Positions 25,365 through 33,522 of a stretch of 64,000 nucleotides of DNA are shown here, in pieces. The notes below the pieces were generated by a model. That model was not told the origin of the DNA and made no database searches. It saw only the letters and a list, made by a program, of their open reading frames with translations. Origin of the DNA: Vineibacter terrae (GTDB taxonomy: Bacteria > Pseudomonadota > Alphaproteobacteria > Reyranellales > Reyranellaceae); NCBI RefSeq assembly GCF_008039615.1, contig NZ_VDUZ01000044.1:1-64000 (forward strand), in the 5' to 3' direction. A program made the position numbers and the translations under genes. How positions within the stretch are numbered: position 1 is the stretch's first letter; each line of letters begins with the position of its first letter.

Positions 25365-26129
25365 ATGAGCCCTCAGCAGAACCTGGCCATCGTCAGCGGC
25401 GCTTCGCAGTCCAACAATGTCGGCATCTTCATGGCTGCCTCGATTGCGCACGAGGTCAACCAGCCCCTGGCCGCGATCGTGGCCAACTCACATGCGTGCC
25501 GACGCTGGCTGTCCGCCGATCCCCCGAATCTCGACCGGGGCAGGACGACGCTGGAGCGGATCATCCGCGACGCCAACGCGGCCGCCGAGCTCATCAGCCG
25601 CATCGGTGGGCTCTTCAGCCGGGGCGGCGCCCGGGCACGAACATCAGTCGATATCAACCAGGTGATCAATGCGGTCTGGCAGTCGATGGCCGATGAGATC
25701 GCGACGAAGAATGTCCGCGTCGTGATCGAGCTCGACCGCGACCTTCCGCCTGCACGCGCCGACCGGATCCAGATCCAGCAGGTCCTCGTCAACCTCATCC
25801 GCAACGCGCTCGATGCGCTCGATACAGGCGCTGACAACGCAAGATCGTTACGGATCCGCTCATTGCGCGACGAGGCCGGCACGATCCGCGTGGAGGTCCG
25901 GGACAACGGGATCGGCCTGAACGAGTTCGAGCAGATCTTCGAGCCGTTCTTCACCACCAAGAAGCACGGCATGGGCATGGGGCTCGCGATCTGCCGTTCA
26001 ATCATCGAGTCCCATGATGGCCGGCTCTGGGCAGCGCCCAACAAGCCGGGCGGGACGACGTTCGTCTTCACGCTGCCGGATCACGCCAGCGATGCCGAGG
26101 CGCTGCGTGCCAGTCATGGAGCCCAATGA
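25365..26129 (+). CDS. Soluble sensor histidine kinase without a sensor domain
   Basis: A 254-residue kinase core. The phosphoacceptor helix ASIAHEVNQPLAAIVANSHA is near residue 25, the N box NLIRNALDAL near 145, DNGIGL (G1), FEPFFTTK (F box) and GMGMGLAI (G2) follow. There is no membrane segment or PAS/GAF input domain: only about 20 residues precede the H box. Input must come from a partner protein. The HEVNQPL pattern is that of FixL/DctB-type kinases. It is translated just before a FixJ-type regulator, with the stop 1 bp before that start. Confidence 0.92.
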   Translation: MSPQQNLAIVSGASQSNNVGIFMAASIAHEVNQPLAAIVANSHACRRWLSADPPNLDRGRTTLERIIRDANAAAELISRIGGLFSRGGARARTSVDINQVINAVWQSMADEIATKNVRVVIELDRDLPPARADRIQIQQVLVNLIRNALDALDTGADNARSLRIRSLRDEAGTIRVEVRDNGIGLNEFEQIFEPFFTTKKHGMGMGLAICRSIIESHDGRLWAAPNKPGGTTFVFTLPDHASDAEALRASHGAQ

Positions 26130-26130
26130 C

Positions 26131-26895
26131 ATGACAAACGACGCTTCCAGGCTCCTGCCGCGCCATCAGTCTGGCTTGCCGGCGAGCGGTGGCGAACCGG
26201 AGTGCCCCCTCGTGTTGATTGTCGACGACGATGAGGCGGTCCGGACCGCGCTTCAGGAGCTCCTTCTCTCGGTGGGTCTCGACGCGACCTGCTTCGCATC
26301 GACGCGCGAGTTGCTGGGCGCCCGGCTTCCGGCAAGGCCTGGCTGCCTGATCCTCGACATCCGCATGCCGGGATTGAGCGGCCTGGATTTCCAGCAGCAT
26401 CTCGCATCGAGCGGCAACAGGAAGCCGATCATCTTCCTCTCCGGCCATGCCGACGTCGCGATGACGGTCAAGGCCATGAAAGCCGGTGCCGTCGACTTCC
26501 TCACGAAGCCGGTGCCTGAACAGGGGTTGCTCGACGCCGTGTCCGCCGGAATTGCAAGGGACATCGCGCAGCGGGCCGAGGATCGCATCGTCAAGCTGCA
26601 TGTCGAACGGTTTGCCACGCTGACCCCGCGTGAGCGCCAGGTTCTGCATGCGCTGGCCTACGGGCGGATCAACAAGCAGATCGCTTTCGACCTGGGAATC
26701 AGCGAGGTCACCGTCAAGCTCCACCGCGGCAACGTCATGCGGAAGATGCAGGCGGCGTCCGTCGGACAGCTTGTACGCACTTGGGAATCGATGCCCATCG
26801 AGCTTCGCGACGGACCGTTGGATGACTGCATCCATGGTCGGCGATCCGGCATCTGCCGCCCACTCGAGCACAACATCAGCTGGAGGAACATATGA
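26131..26895 (+). CDS. FixJ/NarL-type response regulator
   Basis: A 254-residue regulator. The receiver domain has acidic pocket VDDDE, phosphoacceptor LILDIRMPG and switch lysine FLTKP (residues about 25-140). A LuxR-type helix-turn-helix follows (LTPRERQVLHALAYGRINKQ ... VKLHRGNVMRKM, to about 225). The last 25 residues are unusual: they are encoded by sequence closely matching the leader of promoter element B, so the gene's tail doubles as the leader of the next gene. Start 26131 follows GGAG at 9 bp; an ATG at 26116 overlaps the kinase gene. The stop overlaps the hlyD-type start (ATGA). Confidence 0.92.
   Translation: MTNDASRLLPRHQSGLPASGGEPECPLVLIVDDDEAVRTALQELLLSVGLDATCFASTRELLGARLPARPGCLILDIRMPGLSGLDFQQHLASSGNRKPIIFLSGHADVAMTVKAMKAGAVDFLTKPVPEQGLLDAVSAGIARDIAQRAEDRIVKLHVERFATLTPRERQVLHALAYGRINKQIAFDLGISEVTVKLHRGNVMRKMQAASVGQLVRTWESMPIELRDGPLDDCIHGRRSGICRPLEHNISWRNI
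26846..26891 (+). promoter_or_regulatory. Partial copy of the box-3 leader in front of the HlyD-type gene
   Basis: CCGGCATCTGCC at 26846-26857 and the following bases up to the start codon match the box-3 leader of copy B (CTCGA-CAC core, GGAGG before the ATG). The distance from box 3 to the start codon is the same. Boxes 1 and 2 are missing. It lies wholly inside the response regulator coding region. Confidence 0.5.
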
Positions 26896-28295
26896 CGACG
26901 AACGACGCCAGCGGTTCGCTTCAGATGGCCGGTGGCCTCCACGATACCATCGAACGCGAGCAAAAGGATCTGCGGGGCGAAGTGCTTCGGCAAGGCAGGG
27001 CGGCCGACGAGGAGCTCCAACACCGGAAGGAAGGTGCCAGCGCACCCAAGCTACCGCCGGAACTCATCGAAGCGGCACGTGTACCGCCCATGTCGGGCAA
27101 AACCGCCAGTGTCGCGTTGAAGGTACCTGGCGGGGGCAACGCCACGCCGCGTCCCGCAACGCCGGACAACGCTGGCCACGGCAACCCCGACGCGGCCGCG
27201 CCGCCCGCGCCATCGCGCAGCCTGCGACGGCTGATCATACCGATGCTGGCCGTCGGCATCGTCGGCGTGTTCGTGATGATGGCGTCGGTTCGCTGGGAGG
27301 CGTGGCTGGCAGCGGCAGCCGTGCAGACGACGGACAACGCAACGGTGCGCGCCGACGTGACGCGGCTTAGCGCGCGCGTGAGCGGCAATATCAGGCGCGT
27401 TGCGGTCGAGGATTTCCAGCACGTCAAGGCAGGTGATGTGCTGATGGAAATCGAGCCGCATGACTACGACGCCGTCGTGGCGCAAGCCGAGGCAAGCGTC
27501 GCCGCTGCGCGGGCCCAGCTCGACAACCTCGAGAATCAGAAGGCATTCCAGCAGGCAGCCATTGCCCAGGCGGAGGCGCAGCATCTGTCTGCGCTCGCCC
27601 GTACGGTTCAAATGCGCGAGGAGCTGGCACGGCAGGAAGCGCTCCTGCGCGGCAGTCTCGCGGGCACCCGCCAGCGGGTAGAGCAGGCGACGGCCAATCA
27701 CGACGCGGCCAAGGCCGCCCTGGCCGCCAGCGACGCGACGGTCGAAGCCCAGCGCCGCCAGCTCGATGTCTTGAACGGCCAGCAGGCATTGCTGAGTGCC
27801 AATGTCCGCGCCGCCGAGGCGGCGTTGACGATGGCCCGATTGCGCCTGGGCTATACACGGATCGTGGCGCCGGTAGACGGCGTCGTCGGCGAGCGTCGTG
27901 TGCAGGAAGGTGACTACGTCAATGTCGGCACCATGCTGATTGTCGTGGTGCCACTGCCGAATCTCTACGCCGTCGCCAACTACAAGGAGACGCAGCTCAC
28001 GCACGTGGTGCCGGGCCAGCCGGTCGAGGTTACCGTCGACATGTTTCCGGGCACGGTCCTGCATGGCCGCGTGGAGCGTCTCTCGCCGGCAAGCGGATCG
28101 AGCTTCGCCTTGCTGCCGCCCGATAATGCCACCGGAAATTTCACCAAGGTGGTGCAGCGGATCCCCGTCCGCATCGCATTCGACGCCGGGCAGCCTTTGA
28201 TCGAGCAGTTGCGGCCCGGGATGTCGGTGGTGACACGGATCAATGTGACGGGTGACGCCAAGAGACCTGCGCAAGGGGGCGGCCATGGCAACTGA
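26892..28295 (+). CDS. HlyD/EmrA-family membrane fusion protein
   Basis: A 467-residue periplasmic adaptor of a drug/toxin efflux pump. A poorly structured N-terminal 110 residues, rich in Pro, Ala and Gly, is longer than in EmrA. One membrane helix follows (LIIPMLAVGIVGVFVMMASV), then the lipoyl-like half motifs (TTDNATVRADVTRLSARVSG and IVAPVDGVVGERRVQEGDYV), a coiled coil (about 200-300) between them and a beta-barrel region. It pairs with the MFS protein of the next gene, whose start lies within its last codons. Confidence 0.9.
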   Translation: MTTNDASGSLQMAGGLHDTIEREQKDLRGEVLRQGRAADEELQHRKEGASAPKLPPELIEAARVPPMSGKTASVALKVPGGGNATPRPATPDNAGHGNPDAAAPPAPSRSLRRLIIPMLAVGIVGVFVMMASVRWEAWLAAAAVQTTDNATVRADVTRLSARVSGNIRRVAVEDFQHVKAGDVLMEIEPHDYDAVVAQAEASVAAARAQLDNLENQKAFQQAAIAQAEAQHLSALARTVQMREELARQEALLRGSLAGTRQRVEQATANHDAAKAALAASDATVEAQRRQLDVLNGQQALLSANVRAAEAALTMARLRLGYTRIVAPVDGVVGERRVQEGDYVNVGTMLIVVVPLPNLYAVANYKETQLTHVVPGQPVEVTVDMFPGTVLHGRVERLSPASGSSFALLPPDNATGNFTKVVQRIPVRIAFDAGQPLIEQLRPGMSVVTRINVTGDAKRPAQGGGHGN

Positions 28296-29925
28296 GCCGA
28301 TCGGTGCTGGTGCCGCCTCGACGGGCCGCTCCAGCCACAACCCTGTGCTCGGGGCGGCCGCGGTGCTGGTCGGAGCCTTCCTGGTGAGCTTCGACCAGCG
28401 GCTGTTCGCCATAGGCCTGCCGGACCTCAGAGGCGCCTTCGGATTGACGTTCGACGAGGGCACCTGGCTCGCTACGATCGCGCTGGCGCCGCAGCTCCTC
28501 GTCGCACCCGCCATTCCCTGGCTCGCGACCGTGCTTGGCGTGCGCCGCGTGCTCGTTGTGCCCGGTTTGGTCTACATCGCCCTGTCGCTGGCCATTCCCT
28601 TCGTCAGCGACTACCAGGTGCTCCTGACCCTGCACTTCGTTCATGGCCTGCTGCTGGGCATCTTCATCCCGGTAACGATCATGATCGTTCTGCACAACCT
28701 GCCCATGCGGTGGTGGATTGTCGGTCTCGCGATGTACTCCTTCCGGCTGTCCTTCACGGGCAATTCAGGCGTGTCGCTGGTGGGTTTCCATGTGCAGCAC
28801 CTGGGCTGGGAGTGGATTTATTGGCAGAACGCCATCGTCGCCGTGCTCATGATATTGCTGACGTGGCTGGGCACGCCGCGCGAGGGCGTCAATCGCCGGC
28901 TCCTCGCCAGTGCCGATTGGGGCGGCATGCTGATGCTGGGCGGCGGCCTTGCCCTGATCTACGCCGGCCTCGACCAGGGCAATCGGCTCGATTGGTTCGA
29001 GTCCGGGATCGTCACCAGCCTGCTTGTGGGCGGCGGTGTGCTGGTCGTCGGCTTCCTGATCAACGAGGCGGTCGTGCGGGAGCCATGGGCGCACCCATCG
29101 GTCCTGATGTCGCGAAACATCGGCCTCGCGATGTTGGCGCTCATGGCCTACATGGTCACGAGCCTGTCCAACATGATGCTGGTCCCGACCTTCCTGACCG
29201 TCGTCGGCCACCTCCGGCCCGAGCAGGTCGGCGACGTGCTCCTCAACTGCACGGCCTTGCCGTTGGTCGGCGTGGTGACCGCCGCGGTCTTGCTGCTGCG
29301 CCGGTTCGACGCACGGTTGGTGATTCTCGGCGGGCTGACATGCTTCGCCGTTGCCGGCTGGATGGGGACCGGCATCACGCCCGAGTGGTCGCCCGATGAC
29401 TTCGTGCCCATGGCGCTCATGCAGTCGCTTGGCCAGGGCCTCACCTTCACCGGCCTGCTGGTCTTCGTGGTGTCGAACGCGAACCCCGCGCGGACAGTCG
29501 CGCTCGTTGCCTACATCCAGGTGATGCGCCTGGACATCATCGAGATCACCACCACTGTCATGAGCACCTGGCTGCGCGTGCGCGAGCAGGTTCATTCAAA
29601 TCTGATCGGCCTGCATGTGTCGGTGGGCGACAGCGAAGTCGTGCAGGCCCTGGATCACCTGAAAGCGCGATTCATCGAGCACAGCGCCGCCGCCGAGACA
29701 GCCGTGGCACGCGCCACCAGCACCTTGGCGTCGCTGGTGCGGCGCCAGGCCGACGTTCTGTCCTTCATCGATGGTTTCGAGGTGACCTTCTGGGCCGCGA
29801 TCGCCGGCATCCTGCTGGTCAGCCTGATGCGCACGGCACCGCCCGGTCCGCTCACGCCGGCCGCGCCGAAGCCGGCGCCAGCGGTCGGGCGCTCGCGGCC
29901 TGCCTCAACCTATCCCAAGGTGTAG
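28285..29925 (+). CDS. DHA2-type MFS efflux transporter (EmrB-like)
   Basis: A 546-residue inner-membrane transporter with about 14 membrane segments. The first helix AAAVLVGAFLVSFDQRLFAI and the segment LATIALAPQLLVAPAIPWLA match the EmrB/QacA group. The ATG at 28285 follows AGGGGG and overlaps the end of the adaptor gene by 11 bp. The kinase, regulator, adaptor and transporter genes are tightly coupled, so the two-component system most likely controls this pump. A TolC-type outer-membrane partner is not in the window. Confidence 0.9.
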   Translation: MATEPIGAGAASTGRSSHNPVLGAAAVLVGAFLVSFDQRLFAIGLPDLRGAFGLTFDEGTWLATIALAPQLLVAPAIPWLATVLGVRRVLVVPGLVYIALSLAIPFVSDYQVLLTLHFVHGLLLGIFIPVTIMIVLHNLPMRWWIVGLAMYSFRLSFTGNSGVSLVGFHVQHLGWEWIYWQNAIVAVLMILLTWLGTPREGVNRRLLASADWGGMLMLGGGLALIYAGLDQGNRLDWFESGIVTSLLVGGGVLVVGFLINEAVVREPWAHPSVLMSRNIGLAMLALMAYMVTSLSNMMLVPTFLTVVGHLRPEQVGDVLLNCTALPLVGVVTAAVLLLRRFDARLVILGGLTCFAVAGWMGTGITPEWSPDDFVPMALMQSLGQGLTFTGLLVFVVSNANPARTVALVAYIQVMRLDIIEITTTVMSTWLRVREQVHSNLIGLHVSVGDSEVVQALDHLKARFIEHSAAAETAVARATSTLASLVRRQADVLSFIDGFEVTFWAAIAGILLVSLMRTAPPGPLTPAAPKPAPAVGRSRPASTYPKV

Positions 29926-30006
29926 GTCCATCTACTTCTTGGGTAGCAGAACCTAGCAGGCTGCACGGTATCGAGGGCTCGGCACGTCAGCGATCATGGT
30001 CTCGCC

Positions 30007-30038
30007 ACTAGCGGAGCAACACACTAGCAGAGCAACAC
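30007..30038 (+). repeat. Tandem 16-bp repeat upstream of the metallo-hydrolase gene
   Basis: ACTAGCGGAGCAACAC (30007-30022) is followed directly by ACTAGCAGAGCAACAC (30023-30038), one mismatch. It ends 22 bp before the start codon at 30061 and could be a binding site or simple duplication. Confidence 0.6.
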
Positions 30039-30060
30039 ACGAGCGCAGGAGGAGACTGAC

Positions 30061-30975
30061 ATGTTCGACAACGCCTTACATCTCGAGAGACCGAAGACCG
30101 ACGAACTGGTTCCGTCGCGCTACGCGCTGCGGGTCGGCGAGATTGACGTGCTGGTGGTCAGTGATGGGCTGCTGTCGCTGAAAACCCCGAACTTGGCCAC
30201 CAATGCCGACCCGTCCGAGGTGGCGGCCTGGCTGGACCACACGTTCCTGCCGCCAGACGAGATGGTGTGGCCGGTGAACGTGGTCGTGGTGCGTAGTGGC
30301 GGCCGGACCATCCTGATCGATTCTGGGCTCGGGGAGCAGCAGCCGGACTTCAGGCGGGCCGGGCGGTGGGCCCAGCGCCTGCAGGCTGCAGGCATCGATC
30401 TAGCGTCCGTGACCGACGTGGTGCTTACCCACATGCACTTCGACCACGTTGGCGGGCTGCTCGTCGACGGGGTGAGGGAGCGGCTGCGTCCGGACGTGCC
30501 GATCCACACCGCTGCCGCCGAGGCCAAGTTCTGGGCATCGCCCGATTTCTCCACTAACGCCTCCATGCCAGCGTGGTTTCCGGACGCGGCTCGGTCGGCC
30601 GCCGCCAGGTTTTTGACCGAGTACGGTAGCCAGCTGCGGTTGTTCGAGGCGGAGTATGAGGTGGCGCCAGGGGTGCTCGTCCGTCGTACCGGCGGCCACA
30701 CCGTCGGGCACAGCGTGGTCCGCCTGGCGTCCGGAGGCGACCGGCTGACGTTCCTCGGCGATGCCGTGCTGCCAGCCGGTTTCGACCACCCCGACTGGCA
30801 CAATGCCTTCGAGCACGACCCCGAGGACGCTGCTCGCGTCCGGATCGGTCTTTTGCAGGAGCTGGCGGCGACCCGCGAGCCGCTGGTGGCCTGCCATCTA
30901 CCGTTCCCGTCCCTCGGCCGGGTCGCGGTCGCCGGCGACGCCTTTCGTTTTGTACCGGCCTATTGGGAGTACTGA
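30061..30975 (+). CDS. MBL-fold metallo-hydrolase
   Basis: A 304-residue metallo-beta-lactamase-fold enzyme. The metal motif THMHFDHVGG is near residue 122; further ligands appear in GGHTVGHS and FLGDAVLP. It belongs to the broad group of lactonase-like hydrolases; no signal peptide is visible. The start at 30061 follows AGGAGGAG. It uses leucine codons TTA and CTA more than its neighbours and is bracketed by its own strong terminator, which suggests a separately acquired gene (inference). Confidence 0.88.
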   Translation: MFDNALHLERPKTDELVPSRYALRVGEIDVLVVSDGLLSLKTPNLATNADPSEVAAWLDHTFLPPDEMVWPVNVVVVRSGGRTILIDSGLGEQQPDFRRAGRWAQRLQAAGIDLASVTDVVLTHMHFDHVGGLLVDGVRERLRPDVPIHTAAAEAKFWASPDFSTNASMPAWFPDAARSAAARFLTEYGSQLRLFEAEYEVAPGVLVRRTGGHTVGHSVVRLASGGDRLTFLGDAVLPAGFDHPDWHNAFEHDPEDAARVRIGLLQELAATREPLVACHLPFPSLGRVAVAGDAFRFVPAYWEY

Positions 30976-31053
30976 CCGCTCAAGGCCGAACGCGACGACC
31001 GCATGCGTTTGAGCAACGGGTCGATCGCTGCCTCATACGACATTGCCCACACC

Positions 31054-31095
31054 TTCGCCGGCTTAGGCTTCGGCAGCCTAAGCCGGCGAATTTTT
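31054..31095 (+). terminator. Strong intrinsic terminator after the metallo-hydrolase gene
   Basis: A perfect 15-bp stem (TTCGCCGGCTTAGGC at 31054-31068 with its complement at 31076-31090), a 7-base loop and five T residues. The 435-bp interval 30976-31410 otherwise holds only promoter element copy C. Confidence 0.9.
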
Positions 31096-31282
31096 GTGGC
31101 GAGATCATCTCGCGCCCGCGCGGTACTGGCTTGCTCGTGCGCCGGCCGGGATCGAGCGCGTCATCGCCGATGATGCATTGCGCCTCGGCGCTCCTGATCC
31201 CGTGCACAGATGATGCGCATCCAGCCGATGCGGTTGTCGTCGGGCGATCTTCAAATTGTGTGCGCTGAATGACGGTGGCCAA

Positions 31283-31362
31283 CTTGGACGAATAACCAAG
31301 AGAACGGCAACGGCAATTCAAGGGCGTTGCAAGGTTTTCCGGCCGGTTTGCGGGCATCCTCC
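31283..31362 (+). promoter_or_regulatory. Three-part promoter element, copy C
   Basis: Box 1 is CTTGGACGAATAACCAAG at 31283, with perfect CTTGG/CCAAG arms. Box 2 is GCAAGGTTTTCCGGCCG at 31329 and box 3 CGGGCATCCTCC at 31351. Offsets equal those of copies A and B. The flavoprotein start lies 48 bp after box 3. Confidence 0.68.
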
Positions 31363-31410
31363 GCTCACATCGATCGCGATGGACGTGATCGATATCCAAC
31401 AGAGGGTCCC

Positions 31411-32637
31411 ATGCCGAAGAATCCATCTACCCAGCGCATCGTCATCATCGGTGCCGGCTTCGCCGGTATGTACGCTGCGCTCTCCGCTGCCCGCCTTCGC
31501 GACATGAAGGGCGTCTCGCCTCAGGAGCTTGAGATCGCGCTGGTCGCACCGGAGCCGACCCTGGTGGTCCGCCCGCGTCTCTATGAGCCGAAGCCGGAAA
31601 CCCTGACCGCGCCGCTTCAGGATGTCCTCAAGGCCATCGACGTCATCTACGTGCAGGGCCGCGCCGAGACGATCGACACCAAATCCCGTGCAGTGGAAAT
31701 CGCGACCGCCAAGGGTGCGCGCGACACGCTGCAATACGATCGGCTGGTCGTGGCCACCGGCAGCCGGCTGTTCCGCCCGGACATCCCCGGCCTCGCCGAG
31801 CACGCCTTCAGCGTCGACCAGCTCGACGATGCGGTCGCCCTCGACCGGCACCTGCATAGCCTGGCGGATCGGCCGGCGTCGCCGGCGCGTGACACGGTCG
31901 TCGTCGCCGGCGGTGGCTTTACCGGCATCGAGGTGGCGACGGAGATGCCGGCGCGGCTGCGTGCGATCCTCGGCAAGAATGCCAGGCCGCGCGTCGTCAT
32001 CGTCGAGCGCAATGAGGGGGTCGCGCCCGATATGGGCGTTGGCCCCCGGCCGGTCATTATGGGCGCACTGCGTGAGCTGGGTGTTGAGACCCGGCTCGGT
32101 ACCGGCGTCGCAGCGCTGGACGAAGGCGGTGTCACGCTGGCCAACGGCGTGCGCATCGAGAGCGCGACCGTGATCTGGTCGGCAGGCATGCGTGCTGCAC
32201 CGTTGACCGCACAGATCCCGGCCGAGCGCGACAATTTCGGCCGGCTGCTGGTCGACCGGGCGTTGCGCGTGCCGTCGGTGCCCGGCGTTCTCGCGACCGG
32301 CGACGCGGCCAAGGCCGCCTGCGACGATGTCGGCAACTACGCGCTGATGTCGTGCCAGCATGCCACGCGGATGGGCGCCTTTGCCGGCCACAACGCCGCC
32401 GCCGAGCTGCTGGGCGAGCCGCTCAAGCCGTATCACCAGAAGGCCTATGTCACCTGTCTCGACCTCGGTGCGTTCGGCGCGCTCTTCACGCGCGGCTGGG
32501 ACCGCAAGGTGGAGATGGTCGGCGCCGAGGCCAAGAAGACCAAGCAGGAGATCAACACGGTGTGGATCTATCCGCCGCGCGCGGAGCGTGCTGCCGCGCT
32601 GGCGTCGGCCGATCCGGAGCGTGTCACCGACCTGTAA
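31411..32637 (+). CDS. NDH-2-like FAD/NAD(P) oxidoreductase
   Basis: A 408-residue pyridine nucleotide-disulphide type flavoprotein. FAD-binding VIIGAGFAGMYAALSAARL is at the N-terminus, a second dinucleotide motif VVVAGGGFTGIEVATEM near residue 165, and VLATGDAAK near 295. It resembles type II NADH:quinone dehydrogenases (Ndh), but no C-terminal membrane helix is obvious, so electron acceptor and membrane attachment are uncertain. The ATG at 31411 follows AGAGGG. It heads a run of four rightward genes that includes acetoacetate and hydroxybutyrate enzymes. Confidence 0.85.
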   Translation: MPKNPSTQRIVIIGAGFAGMYAALSAARLRDMKGVSPQELEIALVAPEPTLVVRPRLYEPKPETLTAPLQDVLKAIDVIYVQGRAETIDTKSRAVEIATAKGARDTLQYDRLVVATGSRLFRPDIPGLAEHAFSVDQLDDAVALDRHLHSLADRPASPARDTVVVAGGGFTGIEVATEMPARLRAILGKNARPRVVIVERNEGVAPDMGVGPRPVIMGALRELGVETRLGTGVAALDEGGVTLANGVRIESATVIWSAGMRAAPLTAQIPAERDNFGRLLVDRALRVPSVPGVLATGDAAKAACDDVGNYALMSCQHATRMGAFAGHNAAAELLGEPLKPYHQKAYVTCLDLGAFGALFTRGWDRKVEMVGAEAKKTKQEINTVWIYPPRAERAAALASADPERVTDL

Positions 32638-32715
32638 GGCCCGCACGAGACGTGGGTTGCGCGCCCTCGGCGGCGCGCAGGCCGCTCGGCAAAGACCTGC
32701 CTGGAGCTCACCACA

Positions 32716-33492
32716 ATGAACCGAGAGACCGTTCGCACGAAAGCGTTCGCCATGCCGCTGACGAATCCGGCTTTTCCGTCCGGCCCGTACCGCTTCGTCA
32801 ACCGCGAGTATTTCATCATTCAGTATCGCACGGATCCCGAGGCGCTGCGCCGCGTGGTGCCGGAACCGCTCACGCTGCTCGAGCCGGTGGTGAACTACGA
32901 GTTCATCCGTATGCCGGATTCAACGGGCTTCGGCGACTATACCGAAAGCGGCCAGGTCATCCCGGTGTCGTACCAGGGTCAGGTCGGCGGCTTCACCCAC
33001 CAGATGTTCCTCAATGATCATCCACCCATCGCGGGCGGGCGCGAGCTGTGGGGCTTTCCCAAGAAGCTGGCGCAGCCGACCCTGGCGGTCGAGACCGACA
33101 CGCTGGTCGGCACCTTGAACTACGGCTCGGTCCGCATCGCCACCGCGACCATGGGCTACAAGCACCGCACGCTGGACGCCGCCGTCGAAGCCAGGAAGCT
33201 CACGGCGCCCAACTTCCTGATCAAGATCATTCCCCATGTCGATGGCACGGCGCGCATCTGCGAGCTCGTCCGCTACCATCTCGAGGATGTGACCGTGAAG
33301 GGCGCCTGGACGGGCCCGGCCTCCTTGCACCTGTGCCCGCACGCGCTGGCGCCCATCGCCGAATTGCCGGTGCTGGAAGTGCTGTCGGCCAAGCACTTGG
33401 TCGCCGACCTGACGCTCGGCCTCGGCACCGTCGTGCATGACTACCTCGCCGCCGAGCCAGCACGCCTGCCACGCCACGCGATGTCGATCTGA
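32716..33492 (+). CDS. adc: Acetoacetate decarboxylase family protein
   Basis: A 258-residue protein with the decarboxylase hallmark [15 protein letters not shown] near residue 105-119, where the first lysine of the pair forms the Schiff base. It converts acetoacetate to acetone and CO2 if substrate specificity is as in the family. [20 protein letters not shown] and the C-terminal end are typical. It is placed 78 bp after the flavoprotein gene and before a patatin and a 3-hydroxybutyrate dehydrogenase gene. This fits turnover of hydroxybutyrate via acetoacetate. Confidence 0.9.
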   Translation: MNRETVRTKAFAMPLTNPAFPSGPYRFVNREYFIIQYRTDPEALRRVVPEPLTLLEPVVNYEFIRMPDSTGFGDYTESGQVIPVSYQGQVGGFTHQMFLNDHPPIAGGRELWGFPKKLAQPTLAVETDTLVGTLNYGSVRIATATMGYKHRTLDAAVEARKLTAPNFLIKIIPHVDGTARICELVRYHLEDVTVKGAWTGPASLHLCPHALAPIAELPVLEVLSAKHLVADLTLGLGTVVHDYLAAEPARLPRHAMSI

Positions 33493-33522
33493 TCCAGATC
33501 CACCGATTCCAGGAGAACAAAA

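Noticed and set aside
30007-30038. Tandem repeat as a CRISPR or iteron set
   Set aside because: Only two 16-bp units, directly adjacent, with no replication or cas gene near.
31199-31225. Short match GATGATGCGCATCCAG also near 20407
   Set aside because: Too short and isolated to claim a repeat or regulatory site.
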